A DNA stretch of 55,093 bases from an uncultured Acidimicrobiales bacterium (lineage in GTDB: Bacteria > Actinomycetota > Acidimicrobiia > Acidimicrobiales > SZUA-35): the NCBI GenBank assembly GCA_937958015.1, contig CALGOA010000098.1, positions 1 to 55,093 of the forward strand. The letters are read 5' to 3'. A model generated the notes under the pieces. That model saw only the letters and a program-made list of their open reading frames with translations, searched no databases and had not been told where the DNA came from. Positions 14,381 to 22,587 of this stretch are shown here, one piece after another; position 1 is the stretch's first letter, and each line of letters opens with the position of its first letter. The position numbers were made by a program, and so were the translations under genes.

Positions 14381-17146
14381 CTAGTTGCTCATTCGCAGCG
14401 CTACCGCAGGTGCGGTTCGAGCCGCTCGAAGGGCGGGCCAGGCGCCGGCAGCCAATGAGGCTGCGATCGCAACGACTGCCAGACCAACCAACCAGAGGGT
14501 CGGGACCGCGAAACTGAGGTTGTCCTCGAAGGCGGTAGAGCGGGTGAGAACCTGCCAGGAGCTGAGGAGACCAAGTCCGATTCCCAACACCACGCCCTGA
14601 ATTCCGATGAAGGCCGCTTCGACCACGAAGGTGTTACGGATCACCGACGGCATCACACCGACCGCCCGCATCATGCCCAGTTGGCGACGACGTTCCCGAA
14701 CCGCACGAACGAGCACGACCGCCAGACCGAGGATCCCGATCAGGAGACCCAGTCCTAGGTACCCCTGGAGCAGGTTGATGAACGTCTCCTGTTCGCCGAC
14801 CTCGTCATTGGCGACGGAGAGGAAGGTGCGGGCATCGGCCCCCTGCCGCCGGAACTCGTCATTGAGTGCAGCCGTGACAACGTCACTGTCGCCGTTGGTG
14901 CGAACAAACTGTCGAGTCACCGTTTCATTGCCGTCGACGAGGTCGTCGGCCAGTGAGCTGTTCACGAATATGCCAGACCCGATAGCCCACGTCAGGTCGG
15001 TGGTTGCGCCGACCCTCACCGTCGTGCTGGAGCCATCGGCCCGGTCGACGAGAAGTTCCTCGCCAAGGTCCAGTTCGAACCATTCGGGAATGGCGACCCA
15101 GTCCTCACCCGCAGCCATCGCAGTCCAGAAGGCTTCGTCGGACTCGAACTCATCGAACCTCTCGGTAGTAACCATCCCGAGCTCCCCCGGAAAGTCGGCG
15201 GGGATGACCGATGCCCACCGTTCCTCGTCTTCGTTGCGGGCTTCGTAGACCAGGTTGCCCCGCTGAATCGGAACCGCCAGTTCCACATCGGATCGCTCGT
15301 TCAAAGTGTCGGAGTTGACCGGGTTGGTGCGGTTCGAGTCGATCACAAGATCGAAGCCACCTCCCGCCTGGGCCGCGAACTCCGGCGCCTGCTGAGCGAA
15401 CACGGTATTGATGACGGCCATGAACGAAACGGTGAAGATCACTAGCCCGTACATGGCGACCAGCAACGCCGACCGAACCGGTCGGGCCAACGGGTGGGCA
15501 AGGCCGAGCCGGGGGGCGAGTGATCCGCCGGTGATCCGCCGGGCCAGACCGACCCATACCGAGTCCAGGGCAGCGACGATCGCAACGGCGAGGCCGACGA
15601 GCAGAACCCCCTGCAGGAGGAAGAGTGCGATGTCGGGATCGTCCATGGTCTCGCTCATCACGCCGAACACCGCAGCCGCCCACGCCAAGGCCAACGCACA
15701 GCCGATGACAACCGATGCCCGGCCGCCGATCACTCGACCCAGCAGCGGGATCAGTGCGATCGCACCGACGACGGGTGCCAACATCGCTACGACCGGTGTG
15801 CCGTTCCACAGGAAGAAAGCGACCGCAGCGAGGGCGACGCCGGCCGCCCCGCCGACGAGGCGTCGAAGCGGATGGCCCTGGGAGGGTGGTTCGGCGATGT
15901 CTTTCAGCGCCCGGACGATATTCAGCCGTGTCACCCGGCCGCTGGTGAACGTGACGGTGAGCTGGGAAATCGCCAGTCCAATCAGGCCGCCGGTGAGAAG
16001 GCTGCGCCAGTCGACCGACAGTGCCAGCGTGATATTGCCGTCGTCTTCGGTCAGTCCGCCCGCGAACCGCATCACACCCGCGGCGACAACAACCCCGAGC
16101 AGAGCGCCAAACGCCGCAGCGATGATCCCGTAGACCGCGCCCTCGAGGCTAAACGCTCGACGCACTTCGCTTCGACCCAATCCGACCGCCCGAAGTGTCC
16201 CCAGTTCGGTCTTTCGTTCGCTGGCGACCATCACGAACAGGTTGATCACCAACAGAATGCCAGCGACCACGCTGAAGCCGCCGATCGTGCCGAAGAGTTC
16301 GGTGGTCTCGGCCGCTTCTTCATCGGCATCTTGGAGAAGATCTCGTTTCACATCGGCGACATCGGTGTCCGGACCGACGACGGACTCGATCACGCCTATG
16401 GCGTCATCGGTCCGATCTGCGCCGCTGTATACATCACCGGTGTTCGAGACGAGGACCACGTTGCCCTCGGGGCCGTCCACACCGAGACCACCGCTGATTT
16501 CACCGCTATTGGCGATGATCTGGCCCACTCCGGCCAGGCCGCTTCGATCGACGACTGCGGCGATCTCGACCACGACCGAGGAGTCGGGTCCGTAGATCTC
16601 CAACCGGTCGCCGGCTGCTACGCCGAGGTCCGAAGCGGTGTCGTCGTTGATAACGACCGAACCCGCCGGCAGGTCGGGAACCGTCGCCAAGCCGGTGGCC
16701 TCTTCGTCTCCTCCGAACGATTTCGCGTCTGCAAAGTTGACTTCCAGAACCCGCAGTTCCGGCACGACCACCGGGTCGGCCTCAACCGTGCCGACGGCGA
16801 CCGGAGCGAATCGGGCCGCAAGCACACCATCGATCGATTCGTCGTCGGCATCGCGGAGGGCCTGTGCCGTCTCAGCGGGCGTGGCGTCATCGAAGAGTTC
16901 ATCGACCGGTCCCCAGAACGTTTGGCCCAGACTGCGGATGCTGGTGCCGAAGCTGTCACCCACCAGAAGTGATGCGGTGATGAGGGCGGTCGCCAGCATG
17001 GACCCGCCGATGACGAGGCTGGCCTCGCCGGGGCGGCGGGCGACGTTTCGAAGGCCCAACCGGCGAACCGTTGGACGGAAGAAGAGGTCGAAGAGCACCG
17101 GTGGAAGAAGCACCAGCAAGGCGGCGAGTGCCAGGTAGAGAATCAT
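14381..17146 (-). CDS. FtsX/MacB-type ABC transporter permease, two FtsX domains
   Basis: A 921-residue permease with the layout of large FtsX-like exporters: two N-terminal TM helices, a periplasmic domain (about residues 75-290), an FtsX block (ASERKTELGTLRAVGLGRSE near 305), a middle group of TM helices, a second periplasmic domain, and a C-terminal FtsX block (VRERRRQLGMMRAVGVMPSV). By family it moves lipids, lipoproteins or peptides, or transmits mechanical signals across the membrane; the substrate is unknown. Its ATG overlaps the ATPase stop (ATGA). A hairpin closes the operon. Confidence 0.92.
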   Translation of the reverse strand: MILYLALAALLVLLPPVLFDLFFRPTVRRLGLRNVARRPGEASLVIGGSMLATALITASLLVGDSFGTSIRSLGQTFWGPVDELFDDATPAETAQALRDADDESIDGVLAARFAPVAVGTVEADPVVVPELRVLEVNFADAKSFGGDEEATGLATVPDLPAGSVVINDDTASDLGVAAGDRLEIYGPDSSVVVEIAAVVDRSGLAGVGQIIANSGEISGGLGVDGPEGNVVLVSNTGDVYSGADRTDDAIGVIESVVGPDTDVADVKRDLLQDADEEAAETTELFGTIGGFSVVAGILLVINLFVMVASERKTELGTLRAVGLGRSEVRRAFSLEGAVYGIIAAAFGALLGVVVAAGVMRFAGGLTEDDGNITLALSVDWRSLLTGGLIGLAISQLTVTFTSGRVTRLNIVRALKDIAEPPSQGHPLRRLVGGAAGVALAAVAFFLWNGTPVVAMLAPVVGAIALIPLLGRVIGGRASVVIGCALALAWAAAVFGVMSETMDDPDIALFLLQGVLLVGLAVAIVAALDSVWVGLARRITGGSLAPRLGLAHPLARPVRSALLVAMYGLVIFTVSFMAVINTVFAQQAPEFAAQAGGGFDLVIDSNRTNPVNSDTLNERSDVELAVPIQRGNLVYEARNEDEERWASVIPADFPGELGMVTTERFDEFESDEAFWTAMAAGEDWVAIPEWFELDLGEELLVDRADGSSTTVRVGATTDLTWAIGSGIFVNSSLADDLVDGNETVTRQFVRTNGDSDVVTAALNDEFRRQGADARTFLSVANDEVGEQETFINLLQGYLGLGLLIGILGLAVVLVRAVRERRRQLGMMRAVGVMPSVIRNTFVVEAAFIGIQGVVLGIGLGLLSSWQVLTRSTAFEDNLSFAVPTLWLVGLAVVAIAASLAAGAWPALRAARTAPAVALRMSN

Positions 17147-17886
17147 GACCGCTGCTCATCTCGTGAGATGAGGCCGTCACGAACCTCTACAACCCGGTCC
17201 GCTCGTCCGGCGATGGTGGGGTCGTGGGTGACGATCACGACGGTCTGGCCGGCGCTGTTGACTTCACCGAACAGGTCGATCACCGCACTCGCAGTTGCCG
17301 AGTCGAGGTTTCCGGTGGGTTCGTCGGCCCAAATCACCGCTGGTTCGGACACGAGAGCCCGCGCCACGGCAACCCGCTGCTGTTCACCGCCGCTGAGTTC
17401 TCCTGGTTTGTGGCCGGCCCGCTCGGCCAGGCCTACTCGGGACAGAAGATCCATGGCCCGTGACCTCGCCTCAGCCGGTTTGGTCTTGGTGGCGAGCAGA
17501 GGAAGCTCGACGTTCTCCGATGCGCTAAGCACCGGGATGAGGTTGAAGCTCTGAAAGACGAAACCCATCCGGGCGGCGCGATGAGCGGTCCGTTTGCGGT
17601 CGCTGAGATCGTGGATACTGAGACCGTCGATTAGTACCGATCCGTCATCGATGTCGTCGATACCGCTGAGGCAGTTGACCAACGTCGACTTGCCGTTGCC
17701 AGACGGGCCAACCACCGCAAGGAACTCTCCAGCGTGGATGTCGAGGTTCACACCACGGAGGGCCGGCACGGTCAACTCACCGATCCGGTACGTCTTGTGA
17801 ACGTTGGTGGCCGACACGATCACCTCCCCGCCGGGGCGTTGGTGAGTGTTTTGTGCCTGCAGGTCGATCTCCATCGTGCGGTTCAT
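17143..17886 (-). CDS. LolD/MacB-type ABC transporter ATP-binding protein
   Basis: A 247-residue ATPase with Walker A GPSGNGKST, the signature LSGGEQQRVAVARAL and Walker B VIWADEPTG, typical of the MacB/LolD group that partners FtsX-type permeases. I place the start at ATG 17886 (a further in-frame ATG is at 17874). The frame upstream to 17943 enters a terminator hairpin and is not conserved. It is coupled to the permease by a 4-base overlap. Confidence 0.92.
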   Translation of the reverse strand: MNRTMEIDLQAQNTHQRPGGEVIVSATNVHKTYRIGELTVPALRGVNLDIHAGEFLAVVGPSGNGKSTLVNCLSGIDDIDDGSVLIDGLSIHDLSDRKRTAHRAARMGFVFQSFNLIPVLSASENVELPLLATKTKPAEARSRAMDLLSRVGLAERAGHKPGELSGGEQQRVAVARALVSEPAVIWADEPTGNLDSATASAVIDLFGEVNSAGQTVVIVTHDPTIAGRADRVVEVRDGLISRDEQRS

Positions 17887-17941
17887 ACTGGCATGGTGCG
17901 GCACGAAGGCCCGCGCAACCATGGGGCCGAACCCTGAGCGC

Positions 17942-17960
17942 ACCCTGAGGCACTCAGGGT
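17942..17960 (-). terminator. Hairpin after hemL
   Basis: Perfect 8-bp arms ACCCTGAG / CTCAGGGT with a 3-base loop, 30 bases past the hemL stop. It separates hemBL from the ABC transporter operon. No clear T tract. Confidence 0.6.
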
Positions 17961-17989
17961 CGAGAACCTGTGGCTACGGAACTGCGTCG

Positions 17990-19258
17990 TTACAGCGACC
18001 CGGCAGCCACGCCGAATGCCTCGATCGTTCGATCGAGGATGTCGCGATCGTGGGCGAGGCTGGGAAACAGGATCTCGTAGGGCCCCGGAGCCAGAGCGAT
18101 CCCCTGGGACAACAACGAATGAAACAGAGGTGCGAAGTGACCCGTGCCAGCCGAGGCGGTGGCACCCTCGTTGTCGGTCACCGGTTGATCGGAGAAGAAG
18201 AGGCCGAGTAGCGGTCCGACCTGGGGTACCTGCACCGGGATAGAGGTGGACGCGAATGCGGCGGCGATGCCTGCGGCCAGATACTCCGCCTTCTCGGTCA
18301 ACTCGGCGTACTGGGGCCGACCGAGCAGATTGAGCGTCGCCATCCCCGCCGCGATCGCCAGTGGATTTCCACTCAGCGTGCCGCCTTGATACACCGGGCC
18401 TAGCGGGGCCACGTGGCTCATGACCTCGCGGGAGCCGCCGTAGGCACCGACCGGCAGGCCGCCACCGATCACCTTTCCGAAGGCCCACACGTCGGGACGC
18501 ACACCGGACCATTCGACCGCTCCGCCATATCCCAGACGGAATCCCGTGATCACTTCGTCGAAGAGCAACATGGCCCCGACGCGATCACACTCGGACCGTA
18601 AACCTTCGAGGAAGCCCGGAACCGGGGGCACCAGCCCCATGTTGGCTGCGATCGGCTCAACCGCAACCACGGCAACATCGTCATCGAGGGTTGGGACGAC
18701 GTTATATGGCAGGACCAGCGTGTCGGCTACGACGGAGTCGGGAACTCCAGCCGACCCGCTCAAACCCTGATTTTGAACTCCAGACCCGGCCGCGGCGAGC
18801 AACGCATCGACATGCCCGTGATAACAACCGTCGAATTTCACGATCTTCGAACGACCGGTGGCACCGCGAGCGAGCCGGATCGCCGACATCGCCGCTTCGG
18901 TGCCACTGCTGGTCATCCGAAGCATCTCGAGACCGTCGATACGTTCGGCCACCAACTGGGCCAGTTCCAGCTCGCCCACCGTGGGTGCGCCGTAGCTGGT
19001 TCCCCGCTGGGCGGCGGCGGTGATCGCCGCAACAACGTCCGGATGGGCGTGGCCCAGAATCGCAGGGCCGTAACTCTGCACGTAGTCGATGTAGGCGGTG
19101 CCTTCGATGTCGTAGACGTAGGCGCCCTCGGCCCGGTCGACCACATACGGCGTACCACCGACCGAACGGAAGCTGCGGACAGGACTGTTTACGCCACCGA
19201 CCAGCACCTCTTTGGATGCCTCGAAGGCTGCGTGGTTGGTGGTGTAGGTGATGTTCAT
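17990..19258 (-). CDS. hemL: Glutamate-1-semialdehyde 2,1-aminomutase
   Basis: HemL converts glutamate-1-semialdehyde to 5-aminolevulinate, the step after HemA in the C5 haem pathway. The 422-residue protein has VGGVNSPVRSF near the N-terminus, the PLP-binding segment TSSGTEAAMSAIRLAR, the LLFDEVITGFR motif and the catalytic lysine in AFGKVIGGGLPVGAYGG. The ATG overlaps the hemB stop by four bases, fixing the start. hemA lies 19 kb away in this window under a different promoter. Confidence 0.96.
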   Translation of the reverse strand: MNITYTTNHAAFEASKEVLVGGVNSPVRSFRSVGGTPYVVDRAEGAYVYDIEGTAYIDYVQSYGPAILGHAHPDVVAAITAAAQRGTSYGAPTVGELELAQLVAERIDGLEMLRMTSSGTEAAMSAIRLARGATGRSKIVKFDGCYHGHVDALLAAAGSGVQNQGLSGSAGVPDSVVADTLVLPYNVVPTLDDDVAVVAVEPIAANMGLVPPVPGFLEGLRSECDRVGAMLLFDEVITGFRLGYGGAVEWSGVRPDVWAFGKVIGGGLPVGAYGGSREVMSHVAPLGPVYQGGTLSGNPLAIAAGMATLNLLGRPQYAELTEKAEYLAAGIAAAFASTSIPVQVPQVGPLLGLFFSDQPVTDNEGATASAGTGHFAPLFHSLLSQGIALAPGPYEILFPSLAHDRDILDRTIEAFGVAAGSL

Positions 19259-20235
19259 CGGGCCAGAATCTCCGCGACCTCGTCGGCGAAATAGGTGAGG
19301 ATCAGATCGGCACCCGCTCGTTTGATGCTGGTCAGGATCTCGAACATGGCCGCTTCGCCATCGATCCATCCATTGGCGGCTGCCGCTTTGACCATCGAGT
19401 ATTCGCCGCTCACGTGATAGGCGGCGACCGGGACGTTGGTGATCGCCCGGGCGGCGGCGACGATATCGAGATAGGCGAGGGCCGGTTTCACCATCACCAT
19501 GTCGGCTCCCTCGGACAGATCGAAGCTGATCTCGTCGATCGCCTCTCGAGCGTTCCGGTAATCCTGCTGGTACCCCTTGCGATCGCCGCCATCGGCGATC
19601 GTGACATCGACCGCATCACGGAACGGGCCGTAGAAGGAACTGGCGTACTTCGCCGCGTAGGCCATGATCGCTACGTGCTCGTGGTTCTCGGAATCGAGTG
19701 CATCCCGGATGGCGAGCACCTGGCCGTCCATCATCCCCGAGGGGGCGCAGATGTCGGCGCCAGCTTCCGCCTGGGCGACGGCGATATCGCTGTAGAGCTC
19801 CAGCGTTGCGTCGTTGTCGACCTGCCCGTCAGGGGTCACGATCCCGCAATGACCGTGATCGGTGTACTCATCCACGCACAGGTCGGCCATCAGAACCATG
19901 TCATCACCGACGTCGGACCGCAGATTCTGTAGAGCGACCTGCACCACGCCATCGGGATTGGCAGCCTCGGAACCGGTGGCATCCTTCTGAGCGGGCAGCC
20001 CGAACAGGATGACGGCCGGCACGCCAAGCTCGCCGAGTCGTTGCACTTCGGCCCGAAGCGAGTCCTGGGTGTGCTGCATTACCCCCGGCAGCGATGGGAT
20101 CTCCCGGGGGGCTGACAACGTTTCGCTCACGAAGAGCGGGGCGATCAGATCGTCCACGGTCAGGGTTGTCTCGGCCACCATGCGGCGGAGGGTGTCGGTC
20201 CGGCGGAGTCGCCGCAATCGGCGTTGTGGGAACAC
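19255..20235 (-). CDS. hemB: Delta-aminolevulinic acid dehydratase (porphobilinogen synthase)
   Basis: HemB condenses two 5-aminolevulinate molecules to porphobilinogen. The 326-residue protein starts FPQRRLRRLRRTDTLRRM, typical of the family, and carries both Schiff-base lysine regions (YAAKYASSFYGPFRDA and MVMVKPALAYLDIV). The metal-site segment reads DLCVDEYTDHGHCG: one of the three zinc cysteines of the E. coli type is aspartate, a mixed site. GTG 20235 is chosen over GTG 20295 because TACGCT precedes it by 6 bases and homology begins there. It forms an operon with hemL. Confidence 0.95.
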   Translation of the reverse strand: MFPQRRLRRLRRTDTLRRMVAETTLTVDDLIAPLFVSETLSAPREIPSLPGVMQHTQDSLRAEVQRLGELGVPAVILFGLPAQKDATGSEAANPDGVVQVALQNLRSDVGDDMVLMADLCVDEYTDHGHCGIVTPDGQVDNDATLELYSDIAVAQAEAGADICAPSGMMDGQVLAIRDALDSENHEHVAIMAYAAKYASSFYGPFRDAVDVTIADGGDRKGYQQDYRNAREAIDEISFDLSEGADMVMVKPALAYLDIVAAARAITNVPVAAYHVSGEYSMVKAAAANGWIDGEAAMFEILTSIKRAGADLILTYFADEVAEILAR

Positions 20236-20241
20236 CGCCCC

Positions 20242-20247
20242 AGCGTA
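20242..20247 (-). promoter_or_regulatory. -10 box of leaderless hemB-hemL promoter
   Basis: TACGCT on the minus strand, 6 bases before the hemB GTG at 20235. Confidence 0.6.
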
Positions 20248-20302
20248 ACGGTGCTGCGCGGGTGGAGGTTGCGGACCGGTCGTTGCGGTCCACACTGGAG
20301 GC

Positions 20303-20500
20303 GTGCCTGATCTCCCCCGGATCCCTCGCCCCGAGGTGCACCTCTGCGTGCCCGAACACCTCTCTGACCCGAACTACGAGGACACCGACGAGGGTGCCGA
20401 CAGCAGGATAATGCGGAACACGCTGCTGGTGCTCGTCGGACCATGGTTGGTGATTGGCCTGCTGTACGTGGGATACCTGGCAGCGACGGGCGGCCTCTAA
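20303..20500 (+). CDS. Small single-pass membrane protein, unknown function
   Basis: A possible 65-residue protein: an acidic N-terminal half (HLSDPNYEDTDEGADS) and one C-terminal TM helix (LLVLVGPWLVIGLLYVGYLA). It fills the gap between divergent hemB and ndh. GTG 20303 is preceded by CACACT with 6-base spacing, which resembles the window's leaderless boxes except for the first base. I do not recognise a family. Support is the hydrophobic profile and placement only. Confidence 0.5.
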   Translation: MPDLPRIPRPEVHLCVPEHLSDPNYEDTDEGADSRIMRNTLLVLVGPWLVIGLLYVGYLAATGGL

Positions 20501-20579
20501 CGAACGAACCGTCGGCCAAGTGGTGGACGACACGTCCGGATCCGTTTCTCGATCGCTGCGTTGATGGCAGAGTGGAGCT

Positions 20580-21866
20580 GTGGCTACCAGACCCCATGTC
20601 GTGATCGTCGGTGGTGGATTCGGAGGTGTCGAAGCCGCGAAGTCATTGTCATCCGCAGATGTCGACATCACTCTCCTCGACCGCCGAAACCACCATCTCT
20701 TTCAACCCCTGCTCTACCAGGTCGCAACGGCGGGGCTGAACCCGGCGGACATCTCGGCGCCGATTCGGGCGATCCTGCGTCATCAGGACAACGTGACCGT
20801 GCTGATGAGCGAAGTCGCTGCGGTCGACCCTGAGGCCCGGCTGGTCGAGTTGTCGGATGAAACGACGTTGACGTACGACTATCTGATTCTGGCCGCCGGC
20901 ACCCGTCATTCGTACTTTGGCAACGATCAGTGGGAACAACACGCACCGGGCCTGAAGAGCGTCGAGGACGCCATCGAGATCCGTCGCCGGGTCCTACTGG
21001 CGTTCGAACGAGCCGAGGCGTCCCACTCCGACGAGGACCGCCAGGCCGAGCTGACGTTCGTCGTCGTCGGCGGTGGACCCACCGGTGTCGAGATGGCTGG
21101 GGCGATCGCCGAGATCGCATTCCGAACCGTCGCCCGCGACTTTCGCCGGATCGACCCCGAAACGGCCCGGGTGATTCTGGTCGAAGGCGCCGACCGGGTT
21201 CTCGGCGCCTATCCCGCCTCCCTCAGCCGCAAGGCCCTCCGTCAGTTGGAGCGACTCGGCGTCGAGGTGCGAACCGAAACGATGGTCGAGGACATCACGG
21301 CGGACACCGTTGAAACCAACGGTGGGACCATCCGGTCCAAGACGGTCGTGTGGGGTGCAGGCAACGCCGGTTCGCCGATCGGGGCCACCATGGGGGTCGA
21401 ACTCGATCGGGCTGGCCGCATCGTGGTTGATTCCGATCTTTCGGTCCCCGGTTACCCAGACCTCTTCGTCGTGGGAGATCTCGCCGCAGCAGAGTCCAAA
21501 GGCAAGCCGGTCCCCGGCGTCGCACAGGGAGCGCTTCAGGGAGGTCGGCACGCAGCGCAAGCGATTCGAGCCGACCTCTCCGACAAGCCTCGGTCACCAT
21601 TCCGCTACCGCAACAAAGGGGAACTGGCCACAATCGGTCGCTCATCTGCGGTCGGAGTGATCGGAAGATTCCGGCTGTCGGGCTGGATCGCATGGATGGC
21701 GTGGTGGCTCGTTCACATCTTCTTCCTCATCAACTTCCGAAGCCGAGCGATCGTTCTGTTCAGCTGGTCCTGGAGTTACCTCACGTTCCAGCGGGGAGCC
21801 CGACTCATCACCCGGGCGTGGCGGGCCGATACACAAACCACCGATTCCGACACCGACGAGGGGTAA
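20580..21866 (+). CDS. ndh: Type II NADH:quinone oxidoreductase (NDH-2)
   Basis: A 428-residue flavoprotein that transfers electrons from NADH to quinone without pumping protons. It has the FAD-binding GGGFGGVEAA motif at the N-terminus, a second Rossmann motif VVVGGGPTGVEMAGAIAE near residue 160 for NADH, and the FVVGDLAA motif. A hydrophobic, aromatic-rich C-terminal region (WMAWWLVHIFFLINFRSR) anchors it to the inner membrane. The start is a GTG. Redox partners in the window include rex, the NADH/NAD sensor. Confidence 0.93.
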   Translation: MATRPHVVIVGGGFGGVEAAKSLSSADVDITLLDRRNHHLFQPLLYQVATAGLNPADISAPIRAILRHQDNVTVLMSEVAAVDPEARLVELSDETTLTYDYLILAAGTRHSYFGNDQWEQHAPGLKSVEDAIEIRRRVLLAFERAEASHSDEDRQAELTFVVVGGGPTGVEMAGAIAEIAFRTVARDFRRIDPETARVILVEGADRVLGAYPASLSRKALRQLERLGVEVRTETMVEDITADTVETNGGTIRSKTVVWGAGNAGSPIGATMGVELDRAGRIVVDSDLSVPGYPDLFVVGDLAAAESKGKPVPGVAQGALQGGRHAAQAIRADLSDKPRSPFRYRNKGELATIGRSSAVGVIGRFRLSGWIAWMAWWLVHIFFLINFRSRAIVLFSWSWSYLTFQRGARLITRAWRADTQTTDSDTDEG

Positions 21867-22026
21867 CCGGCTCGAAGGTGTCGCCGTCTCGTCTCCGATC
21901 GATCCCGCACTAGGGCTCGGCACAGCATGATCCCGCCGTTGCGCGATTTGGATGGAAGGATTCGGTGAGCACGGTCGTCAAACGATCATGCGAACGTCCC
22001 TGGCCCCAACTTCTGGAGGACCGCCC

Positions 22027-22587
22027 ATGGTTGGCAGTCGAAGCCCAGCTCCCCTCGTCGAACGCGCCCAACGAGGCGACGCCGAGGCGTTCACCGAGCT
22101 TCTTCGAGCCAACGACGACCGGATGCGGGGCCTGAGCTACCAGTTGCTTCGTAGTCAGGCGGCGATGGATGACGCCCTGCAGGAGGCGTACATCAAGGCC
22201 TTCACCAAGATGTCGGACTTCCGATCCGACGCCGCGTTCAGCACCTGGCTCTACCGCATCGTCTACACGACCTGCATCGATCACATCCGCCGCCGAGACC
22301 GGCGCCGGGAGGTAGGTCTCCAGTCCGTGCCGGAGCAGGCCGAACCCCGCAGCTTCGAGGATGAGACCACCGAACGGGATCACGTTCAGAACGCCCTGAG
22401 CCAGCTCTCCCCCGACCACCGGGCGACACTTCTCCTCATCGACCGCGACGGCCTCTCCTACGACGACGCCTCACTGGTACTCGACATCAATCCCGGCACG
22501 GTGGCGAGCCGGCTCAACCGAGCCCGTGCCGCCTTCAAGATTGCCCTCAACGACACCACGACGAACCCCGAGGGGACGAACCGATGA
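22027..22587 (+). CDS. ECF-family RNA polymerase sigma factor
   Basis: A 186-residue sigma factor with region 2 (LRSQAAMDDALQEAYIKAF, FSTWLYRIVYTTCIDHIRRR) and region 4 (LSYDDASLVLDINPGTVASRLNRAR). ATG 22027 has GGAGG 7 bases upstream, a better start than the in-frame ATG at 21952. The stop overlaps the next gene (ATGA), a large membrane protein placed where an anti-sigma factor is expected. It is unlike the sigma factor at 2271 in both sequence and partner. Confidence 0.92.
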   Translation: MVGSRSPAPLVERAQRGDAEAFTELLRANDDRMRGLSYQLLRSQAAMDDALQEAYIKAFTKMSDFRSDAAFSTWLYRIVYTTCIDHIRRRDRRREVGLQSVPEQAEPRSFEDETTERDHVQNALSQLSPDHRATLLLIDRDGLSYDDASLVLDINPGTVASRLNRARAAFKIALNDTTTNPEGTNR

